7,438 bases of DNA, taken from positions 1 to 7,438 of the forward strand of contig DAIDJX010000167.1 of assembly GCA_027451165.1 (NCBI GenBank), in the 5' to 3' direction. A program made the position numbers and the translations under genes. Shown here piece by piece: positions 1 to 4,743 of this stretch. The notes under the pieces are model-generated. The model saw nothing but the letters and a program-made list of their open reading frames with translations. It was not told where the DNA came from and did no database searches. The DNA comes from Prolixibacteraceae bacterium (GTDB taxonomy: Bacteria; Bacteroidota; Bacteroidia; Bacteroidales; Prolixibacteraceae). Positions within the stretch are counted from its first letter, which is position 1. Each line of letters begins with the position of its first letter.

Positions 1-683
1 TGACGGCTGATCTGCTCCAGCATATGGTCAAAGAAACCAAGTCCGGTGGAAATGTTGCTTTTCCCCGTCCCATCCAGGTTTAAGCAGATCTTAATGCTGG
101 TTTCCTTCGTAATCCGTTCAATGGAAGCGCTTCGGATGGTGGTAGCCAAAAAGGCATAAATATCATCCCACTGTGAAGTGATCAGCGCACAAGCCGGAAG
201 TAAGCCTTGTCCATCCAGTTCCGCTTTCAGGTCGTCTGGATTCAGTAAAATGGCTTTGCATCCCAGGTTAAACGCCAGTTCCACGTCGGTGATCCGGTCT
301 CCGATGACGAAGCTTTCTTCCAGGTTATAATCACCCCCGAGATATGCGGTCAGCATCCCGGTTCCTGGTTTCCGGGTCGGGGCATTGTCTTCAGGCATGC
401 TGCTGTCGATGTGGATACCACTGAAGGTAATTCCCTCGTTTTCAAAAGCCTTCAGCACCTTTTGCTGCACCTGGTAATAAGCGGCAAAGGGGTATCCGGG
501 AGAGCCCAGGCCATCCTGGTTGCTGACCATGACCAGTTCAAAGCCGGGGATAAGGCTGATCAGGTACATGTTCCGGAAAACACCGGGCAAAAACTCCAGT
601 TTCTCCAGGGAATCGACCTGGAAATCATCGGGCGGTTCAACAATCAGGGTGCCGTCGCGGTCAATAAAAATAATTTTTTTCAT
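1..683 (-). CDS. hisB: Bifunctional histidinol-phosphatase / imidazoleglycerol-phosphate dehydratase, N-terminal 227 residues (3' end outside window)
   Basis: This cytoplasmic enzyme of histidine biosynthesis joins a HAD-type phosphatase (histidinol phosphate to histidinol) to imidazoleglycerol-phosphate dehydratase. The frame is open from ATG at 683 to the left edge. Residues 1-12 read MKKIIFIDRDGT, with the HAD nucleophile and acid at Asp8 and Asp10; SNQDGLG at 54-60 is the second motif; GDRITD at 128-133 carries the later HAD acidic residues. The dehydratase half begins near residue 190 and shows NLDGTGKSNISTGLGFFDHM (202-221), whose DH is part of the metal site, before the window ends. 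The loop that holds zinc-binding Cys/His residues in the E. coli enzyme here reads HIDSSMPEDNAPTRKP (91-106), with no cysteines; from memory this is common in Bacteroidetes HisB. The start lies 104 nt after the stop of the four-helix gene with no visible Shine-Dalgarno. Identity is very secure; only the end is missing. Confidence 0.96.
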   Translation of the reverse strand, partial: MKKIIFIDRDGTLIVEPPDDFQVDSLEKLEFLPGVFRNMYLISLIPGFELVMVSNQDGLGSPGYPFAAYYQVQQKVLKAFENEGITFSGIHIDSSMPEDNAPTRKPGTGMLTAYLGGDYNLEESFVIGDRITDVELAFNLGCKAILLNPDDLKAELDGQGLLPACALITSQWDDIYAFLATTIRSASIERITKETSIKICLNLDGTGKSNISTGLGFFDHMLEQISR

Positions 684-700
684 TAATGTTTTAAAGAAAT

Positions 701-807
701 AAATCTCCAATAATGAATATCCAACAATCAATAACCAATTTTCCAAGAATTGAAAATAGGACAATCCAATTGAATATTGGATATTGATTATTCATTATTG
801 GATATTT
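701..807. repeat. Compound inverted repeat (stem-loop) at the hisB side of the cassette
   Basis: Positions 701-719 pair with 789-807 at 18 of 19 positions, including 13 consecutive perfect pairs (707-719 with 789-801, CCAATAATGAATA). After a 7-nt bulge (720-726), 727-739 pair with 776-788 at 12 of 13 positions, leaving a loop at 740-775. The right arm overlaps the end of the four-helix gene and encodes its last residues ISNNE and its TAA stop. On the transcribed strand no long U run follows, so it does not look like an intrinsic terminator. It fills most of the 104-nt gap before hisB. Confidence 0.85.
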
Positions 808-1171
808 TGTTTGTTAATTTTGATTCTGCTGTTTTTACACTTTTGGCAAAAATGGCAATCAGCTCTTCATTTTCCCTTAGAGCTTCTTTTAAAAATGATA
901 GATCAATATACCCTTTCTTTTGCAGAATTTTAAGGCAAATTTTAGTTTCCCGTAATTCCTTCAAGAGTATTTTTATCTTATGTATAAAATCTTTTTGGGA
1001 CTCTGCTGACTGGGCTTCGCCATATAACAATGCAGGAGCAGTACTGCTTCTAGTCCCCTGGTTGCCTAAATGATTAGCAAGTTTTGTATCAGGCAACTTC
1101 TCAACAATTATGCTAATCAGGACTGCAAAATCAATTAATCTATCTTCAAGGTCATAATTTCGTTTTTCCAT
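788..1171 (-). CDS. Four-helix-bundle protein (23S rRNA intervening-sequence protein family)
   Basis: This 127-residue protein belongs to the four-helix-bundle family first known from intervening sequences in 23S rRNA genes and related in fold to Avd of diversity-generating retroelements. The family core is visible: LANHLGNQGTRSSTAPALLY (31-50), GEAQSAESQKDFIHKIKILL (51-70) and KELRETKICLKIL (71-83), followed by a C-terminal helix (91-118). The fold is all-alpha with no signal peptide or membrane segment, so it is probably a soluble oligomer; basic faces in the family suggest nucleic-acid binding, but the biochemical role is unknown. ATG at 1171 is preceded by an AT-rich stretch without Shine-Dalgarno. 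The last five residues (ISNNE) and the stop codon are encoded by the flanking repeat. It sits within the his operon on the same strand, 116 nt after hisC and 104 nt before hisB, and has no evident link to histidine synthesis. Family assignment is firm; function is not. Confidence 0.9.
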   Translation of the reverse strand: MEKRNYDLEDRLIDFAVLISIIVEKLPDTKLANHLGNQGTRSSTAPALLYGEAQSAESQKDFIHKIKILLKELRETKICLKILQKKGYIDLSFLKEALRENEELIAIFAKSVKTAESKLTNKISNNE

Positions 1172-1203
1172 TATTTTAATACATTAATTTCTAATCACAT
1201 AGA

Positions 1204-1223
1204 AACCAATTTAAAACTTGGTT
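1204..1223. repeat. Small hairpin upstream of the four-helix gene
   Basis: AACCAA at 1204-1209 and TTGGTT at 1218-1223 form a 6-bp stem with an 8-nt loop, 33-52 nt before the ATG at 1171. It lies in the 5' leader of the four-helix gene inside the cassette. It may be an RNA or protein recognition structure, but an arm this short in AT-rich DNA could arise by chance. Confidence 0.35.
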
Positions 1224-1313
1224 AATCTCCAATAACGAATCTCCAATATCCAATAATGAACAATTGATGGAATAATTTGGATATTCATTATTGGATATTC
1301 ATTATTGGATATT
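1224..1313. repeat. Compound inverted repeat (stem-loop) at the hisC side of the cassette
   Basis: An inner perfect stem of 16 bp pairs 1245-1260 (AATATCCAATAATGAA) with 1284-1299, around a 23-nt loop. An outer stem pairs 1224-1235 with 1302-1313 at 11 of 12 positions. The right arm is the end of hisC: the hisC stop TAA (1288-1290) and its last seven codons lie inside the repeat. It uses the same repeat word as the stem-loop at 701-807, so the cassette carries related structures at both ends. Confidence 0.85.
1279..1306. repeat. Two tandem copies of a 14-bp unit (GGATATTCATTATT)
   Basis: GGATATTCATTATT occurs at 1279-1292 and again at 1293-1306, and a third partial copy (GGATATT) begins at 1307. 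On the coding strand each unit contains TAATGA. Because 14 is not a multiple of three, successive units put this stop into different reading frames. One of these stops ends hisC. Confidence 0.9.
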
Positions 1314-2334
1314 TTTTCAGACTCTCAATCAGTACAGTATTCTCCTCCGGTGTTCCCACCGTGATCCGAAGACTTTCCCCGCAGAGAATGACCCTGGAGC
1401 GGTCGCGGACCACGATTCCCCTGCTGAGCAGGTGACCATAAACGGCGGCAGCATTTTCTACCTTTACCAGCAGGAAATTGGCATCACTGGGGAAGATTTT
1501 TTTTACCACCGGGATACTTTTTAATTCGTCCGCCATTTTCGCTCTTTCCCGGAGAAGCAACCTGACCCAGTCTTCTTTCTTTTCTTCATTTTGCAACAGT
1601 TCCAGCGCTTTCTGTTGCGTTAGCATATTCAGGTTGTAGGGATACTTGATTTTGTTGAGCAGGGCGATGACTTCCGGTTGACCAAACGCCATTCCCAGGC
1701 GGATTCCGGCCATTCCCCAGGCTTTGGAGAGTGTTTGCAGGATGATCAGCCTGGGGAATTCGTCCAGCCGTTTCAGCCAGGAGTGGTCCGGGGCAAAATC
1801 GATATAGGCTTCATCCAAAACCACGATACCCTGGAAACCGGATACTACCTCCAGCACAGCTGCCGGATCAAGCAAATTTCCGGTAGGATTGTTGGGTGAA
1901 CAGAGAAAGATCACCCGGGTATTCTGATCTGTCCAACGGAGCACTTCCCGGCTGTTGAGCTGGTAATCCGCTGTGAGTAAGGCTTTCCGTACTTCAATGT
2001 TGTGGATCCCGGCAGCTACCTGGTACATGCCATAGGTTGGATCACAGGTCACCACATTGTGCTGTCCCGGCTCACAGAACAGCCTGATGATCAGGTCTAT
2101 CGGCTCATCGCTCCCGTTTCCCAGGAAAATTTTTTCCGGATTGATGCCTTTCAGCGATGCCAGTTTGCTTTTCAGTTGGCGTGCCAGCGGATCCGGATAA
2201 CGGTTATAAGGCGCATTAAAGGGATTCTCGTTGGCATCAAGAAATACCATAGCTTCTCCTGAAAATTCATCTCTGGCCGACGAATAGGGTTTCAGGTTTA
2301 ACAGGTGGGGTCTAACCCAGCGCAATACCTCCAT
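1288..2334 (-). CDS. hisC: Histidinol-phosphate aminotransferase
   Basis: This PLP-dependent class I/II aminotransferase converts imidazole-acetol phosphate and glutamate to histidinol phosphate and 2-oxoglutarate in the cytoplasm. Starting from ATG at 2334 the protein has 348 residues, normal for the family. Seen motifs are NLKPYSSARDEF (13-24), DANENP (33-38), GNGSDEPID (72-80), SPNNPTG (146-152, PLP-contacting Asn149), VVLDEAY (171-177, Asp174 to the pyridine nitrogen), TLSKAWGMAGIRLG (201-214, Schiff-base Lys204) and SLRITVGT (321-328, substrate-carboxylate Arg323). The chosen ATG sits one base after the hisD stop (TAA C ATG); an in-frame GTG at 2346 would overlap hisD by 11 nt and add four residues, but the ATG matches usual family starts better. 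The last seven residues, YPIMNIQ, do not look like HisC and are translated from the inserted repeat, which also supplies the stop codon. Confidence 0.96.
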   Translation of the reverse strand: MEVLRWVRPHLLNLKPYSSARDEFSGEAMVFLDANENPFNAPYNRYPDPLARQLKSKLASLKGINPEKIFLGNGSDEPIDLIIRLFCEPGQHNVVTCDPTYGMYQVAAGIHNIEVRKALLTADYQLNSREVLRWTDQNTRVIFLCSPNNPTGNLLDPAAVLEVVSGFQGIVVLDEAYIDFAPDHSWLKRLDEFPRLIILQTLSKAWGMAGIRLGMAFGQPEVIALLNKIKYPYNLNMLTQQKALELLQNEEKKEDWVRLLLRERAKMADELKSIPVVKKIFPSDANFLLVKVENAAAVYGHLLSRGIVVRDRSRVILCGESLRITVGTPEENTVLIESLKKYPIMNIQ

Positions 2335-2335
2335 G

Positions 2336-3628
2336 TTACCTGCCACTTGCGGTTAGTTGTTCCAGTCTTATCGCAATTGCCCTCCGGTGTGCCTCCAGTT
2401 CTTCGGCTGCCGCCATGGTTTCCACAATGGGGCCCAGGTTGCGGAGGCCGCTGATGGTGATTTCCTGGAAGGTAATTTTCTTCACAAAACTATCCATATT
2501 CACCCCACTGAAGGAGCGGGCCCAGCCATTGGTGGGGAGGGTGTGGTTGGTTCCGGAGGCATAATCACCGGCGCTTTCCGGGGTGTAGTTGCCGAGGAAG
2601 ACTGATCCGGCATTGGTTATTTTGGCTGCCATTTCCCCATAGTTATGGGTGCAGATGATCAGGTGCTCCGGGGCATACCAGTTGATCAGGTCGATCATCT
2701 CCTGGTCGTTGTTCAATACGATTATCCGGCTGTTATCCAGCGCTTTGCGGGCAATTTCTTTCCTTGGGATCACATTTAACTGTTGTTTCACTTCCTCCTG
2801 AATGGCCGTCAGCAATTTATCTTCTTTCAGCACAAGCAGTACCTGGCTGTCGGGGCCATGTTCCGCCTGCGACAACAGGTCAGAGGCAATAAAACCGGGT
2901 TGGGAGGTAGAATCAGCCAATATGGCCACTTCGGAAGGACCTGCCGGCATATCAATGGCTACCTCACTGAACCCGACCAGTTGTTTGGCTGCCATGACAT
3001 ACTGGTTACCCGGACCAAAGATCTTATCCACTTTTGGGGTGACCACCCCATAAGCCATGGCACCGATGGCCTGGACGCCACCCAATTTAAACACTCTCGT
3101 TACCCCTGCCAGTTTTGCGGCGTAGAGAATAGCCGGGTGTATCGAACCATCCTTTGCAGGTGGTGTGCAGAGCACAATTTCTTTACAACCGGCCAGGCTC
3201 GCAGGAACGGCCAGCATCAGGACGGTGGAAAAGAGCGGGGCACTTCCTCCCGGAATGTAAAGGCCTACTTTCTCCAGAGCTACGGTTTTCTGCCAGCACC
3301 AGACGCCAGGGGTGGTTTCCATCTTCCTCACCGGCTGAAGTTGCGGCCGGTGGAATTCCCCGATGTTAAAAGCCGCCTGGCTGATCGCTTTTTTTAAAGA
3401 ATCATCCAACATATCGCCGGCATTTTCCAGTTCTTCAGGGCTAACCTCCCAATGCTGAATGGTCACACCGTCAAACTGCCGGGTGAACTCCCTGATGGCT
3501 TCCTCCCCATTGAGCCGGATGGTATTCAGGATACTGCCCACGCGGCTTTGCAGTTCGGAAAACTCGTATAGCGGCCTCCTCAGAATTTCCGGCCAAAGGG
3601 TTTTTTCAGGCTGAAAGTAGGTTTTCAT
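2336..3628 (-). CDS. hisD: Histidinol dehydrogenase
   Basis: This zinc-dependent enzyme performs the last two steps of histidine synthesis, oxidising L-histidinol through histidinal to L-histidine with two NAD+. It is a full-length protein of 430 residues. GLYIPGGSAP (122-131) and FGPGNQYV (204-211) are nucleotide-domain signatures, and DMPAGPSEV (226-234) is a family hallmark. By comparison with the E. coli enzyme the zinc ligands are Gln254, His257 (SQAEHG), Asp355 (ESAGDY) and His414 (LEAHRR), and the catalytic pair is Glu321-His322 (YAPEHL). All are intact. ATG at 3628 follows hisG after a 16-nt AT-rich gap with no Shine-Dalgarno. The stop codon lies one base before the hisC ATG, so translational coupling to hisC is likely. 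Confidence 0.98.
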   Translation of the reverse strand: MKTYFQPEKTLWPEILRRPLYEFSELQSRVGSILNTIRLNGEEAIREFTRQFDGVTIQHWEVSPEELENAGDMLDDSLKKAISQAAFNIGEFHRPQLQPVRKMETTPGVWCWQKTVALEKVGLYIPGGSAPLFSTVLMLAVPASLAGCKEIVLCTPPAKDGSIHPAILYAAKLAGVTRVFKLGGVQAIGAMAYGVVTPKVDKIFGPGNQYVMAAKQLVGFSEVAIDMPAGPSEVAILADSTSQPGFIASDLLSQAEHGPDSQVLLVLKEDKLLTAIQEEVKQQLNVIPRKEIARKALDNSRIIVLNNDQEMIDLINWYAPEHLIICTHNYGEMAAKITNAGSVFLGNYTPESAGDYASGTNHTLPTNGWARSFSGVNMDSFVKKITFQEITISGLRNLGPIVETMAAAEELEAHRRAIAIRLEQLTASGR

Positions 3629-3644
3629 AAATTCACAATTTATT

Positions 3645-4505
3645 TTATAAAATCATTTTTTCAATAGGTATAACGAGAATGCCTTCTGCTCCTGCCCGCT
3701 TCAGCTTGCCGATAATTTCCCAGAAATCTCTGTCACTGATCACGGAATGTACCGAACTCCATCCCGATTCTGCCAGCGGCATGACGGTTGGGCTTTTCAT
3801 CCCCGGAAGATAAGACGAAATTTCCCCGATTTTTTCATTGGGAGCGTTCAGCAGGATATATTTCTGTCCTTCAGCCCGCATGACTGATTCCAGCCGGAAA
3901 ATAAACTCATCCAGTATCTCCTTTTTTTCTGCCGGTAACTCTTTATTAGCGATAAGTACCGCTTCCGAAGATATGATTCTTTCCACTTCTTTGAGCCGGT
4001 TGGTCACCAGGGTAGAACCGGAACTGACAATGTCAAAAATGGCATCAGCAAGTCCGATACCCGGGGATATTTCCACCGACCCGTTAATGACGTGAATTTC
4101 AGCATCAATCTGGTTTTGATTTAACCATTCCGTAAGAATTCCCGGGTAAGAGGTGGCGATTTTTTTCCCGTTGAACCAGGTTTTTCCTGTATAGGATTCT
4201 TGCTGGGGGATCGCCAGGGACAGGCGGCATTTGCTGAAACCCAGCCTTTTGACGATCATGACCTCTTCCTTCTTTTCCAGTACCTCATTTTCCCCGACAA
4301 TTCCGGCGTCGGCTGCACCATAGGCAACTGTCTGGGGAATATCATCATCCCTCAGGTAGAGCACCTCCAGCGGAAAATTCCGGGCTGGGGAGACCAGGTT
4401 CCTCCGACCGATAACCAATTCAATACCTGCTTCTTCCATCAGTTTGATGGATCCTTCATTCAATCTGCCCTTTGTTTGCAGGGCCAGTCTTAAAACCTGC
4501 TGCAT
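3645..4505 (-). CDS. hisG: ATP phosphoribosyltransferase, long form
   Basis: HisG catalyses the committed step of histidine synthesis, joining ATP and PRPP to give phosphoribosyl-ATP. The protein has 286 residues, the length of the long form that works without HisZ. The periplasmic-binding-protein-like catalytic part begins RLALQTKGRLNEGS (6-19); YGAADAGIVGEN (62-73) and GLADAIFDIVSSGSTL (151-166), the PRPP-binding loop, are diagnostic. The C-terminal part (about 208-286, ending AGAEGILVIPIEKMIL) is the ACT-like HisG_C domain through which histidine inhibits the long-form enzyme allosterically. ATG at 4505 is the first gene start after a leader with an intrinsic terminator ending 13 nt upstream, so the gene is probably controlled by attenuation as well as feedback. 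It is followed by hisD after 16 nt. Confidence 0.98.
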   Translation of the reverse strand: MQQVLRLALQTKGRLNEGSIKLMEEAGIELVIGRRNLVSPARNFPLEVLYLRDDDIPQTVAYGAADAGIVGENEVLEKKEEVMIVKRLGFSKCRLSLAIPQQESYTGKTWFNGKKIATSYPGILTEWLNQNQIDAEIHVINGSVEISPGIGLADAIFDIVSSGSTLVTNRLKEVERIISSEAVLIANKELPAEKKEILDEFIFRLESVMRAEGQKYILLNAPNEKIGEISSYLPGMKSPTVMPLAESGWSSVHSVISDRDFWEIIGKLKRAGAEGILVIPIEKMIL

Positions 4506-4517
4506 ATTTTTCCTGAT

Positions 4518-4548
4518 AAAAAAAGGCCTACCTTTCTGGTAAGCCTTT
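4518..4548 (-). terminator. Intrinsic terminator (attenuator) before hisG
   Basis: Read on the minus strand, AAAGGCTTACC (4548-4538), loop AGAAA (4537-4533) and GGTAGGCCTTT (4532-4522) form a fully paired 11-bp stem with a single G-U pair. The stem runs into seven U residues (4524-4518, the first three of them in the stem). It ends 13 nt before the hisG ATG and follows the short leader ORF, so it is placed to stop transcription between leader and structural genes rather than at the end of an operon. Confidence 0.9.
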
Positions 4549-4593
4549 CTGATTTATATTTTTTCGGTTCATACAAAGCATTTACGGCCTGCC
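4538..4593 (-). promoter_or_regulatory. Candidate antiterminator of the his attenuator
   Basis: GGCAGGCC at 4593-4586, at the end of the leader ORF, nearly copies the 3' arm of the terminator (GGTAGGCC, 4532-4525). It can therefore pair with the terminator 5' arm GGCTTACC (4545-4538) at seven of eight positions, counting one G-U, with one A-C mismatch. The two hairpins exclude each other. A ribosome stalled at His codons 10-11 (4617-4612) would leave 4593-4586 free and favour read-through, whereas a ribosome at the stop codon (4584-4582) would cover it and allow termination. The pairing is read by eye; energies were not computed. Confidence 0.6.
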
Positions 4594-4644
4594 TGATGGA
4601 AGGATGTTCCCGTGATGACCGCCATGTCCTGCAATGAAATTCAT
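4582..4644 (-). CDS. Histidine-containing leader peptide of the his attenuator
   Basis: This 20-codon ORF runs from ATG at 4644 to TAA at 4584-4582 and encodes MNFIAGHGGHHGN followed by ILPSGRP. Three of 20 residues are histidine (codons 7, 10 and 11: CAT, CAT, CAC), two of them adjacent, a composition far above average and in keeping with a sensor of charged tRNA-His. It lies directly upstream of an intrinsic terminator and hisG, the layout of enterobacterial hisL, although the sequence itself is not like E. coli hisL and has far fewer His codons. The peptide probably has no function beyond being translated. The start is chosen because it is the ATG nearest the candidate promoter with an in-frame His cluster; no Shine-Dalgarno is visible. 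Confidence 0.75.
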   Translation of the reverse strand: MNFIAGHGGHHGNILPSGRP

Positions 4645-4662
4645 GTCAAAATGTTAATGTGG

Positions 4663-4695
4663 CAATATTACTAACAATTTATCTTTTTTCCAATA
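4663..4695 (-). promoter_or_regulatory. Candidate Bacteroidetes-type promoter for the his operon
   Basis: On the minus strand TATTGG (4695-4690, containing the -33 TTG) is followed, 20 nt after the TTG, by TAATATTG (4670-4663), which matches the Bacteroidetes -7 consensus TAnnTTTG at all but one fixed position. Transcription would then start roughly 10-18 nt before the leader ATG at 4644. The position between the porP-like stop and the leader ORF is right, but the region is AT-rich and such matches arise easily by chance. Confidence 0.4.
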
Positions 4696-4743
4696 AACGA
4701 ATATCAATTTGTAACTTTTAACAAAGAATTGATAATAACTCTG

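Larger units (their letters stand above)
701..1314 (-). mobile_element. Repeat-flanked four-helix-bundle cassette inserted between hisC and hisB
   Basis: This is a 614-bp unit bounded by 22-bp inverted repeats at 701-722 and 1293-1314, which match at 21 of 22 positions (only 705 differs). It contains one gene, for a four-helix-bundle protein, on the same strand as the operon. The DNA is visibly more AT-rich than the his genes on either side, and histidine genes need no product here. On-paper removal of 701-1314 joins hisC codon 340 in frame to ATT TCT TTA AAA CAT TAA, with TAA overlapping the hisB ATG. No transposase or recombinase is present, so mobility would have to come from the four-helix protein, from a helper elsewhere, or from repeat-mediated recombination. 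That it is an inserted unit is a good inference; that it moves is unproven. No clear target-site duplication can be assigned because both junctions are A/T runs. Confidence 0.55.

Noticed and set aside
788..1171. 23S rRNA intervening sequence or diversity-generating retroelement accessory (avd)
   Set aside because: The window has no rRNA sequence, and no reverse transcriptase, template repeat or variable repeat. Only the fold family is shared.
701..1316. CRISPR-like array, because the same word occurs several times
   Set aside because: Copies are inverted as well as direct, spacing is irregular, there are no unique spacers of constant length and no cas genes.
2335..2346. GTG at 2346 as the hisC start, overlapping hisD by 11 nt
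   Set aside because: ATG at 2334 follows the hisD stop by one base and gives the usual HisC N-terminus. The four extra residues (MAGN) look like non-coding extension.
2783..3397. 204-residue open frame on the plus strand, antisense to hisD
   Set aside because: It lies wholly inside hisD, whose catalytic residues are all conserved on the other strand. Its translation is rich in His, Gln, Arg and Gly, as expected of an antisense shadow, and shows no domain.
4704..4732. Intrinsic terminator for the PorP-like gene
   Set aside because: TCAATT/AATTGA plus TGT/ACA arms can form a 9-bp AT-rich stem with a 3-nt bulge, but there is no proper U run after it. It is too weak to call, so some read-through into the his leader cannot be excluded.
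4506..4743. Riboswitch or T-box upstream of hisG
   Set aside because: The leader is too short for a T-box and lacks its conserved features; a short His-containing ORF with competing hairpins explains the region better.
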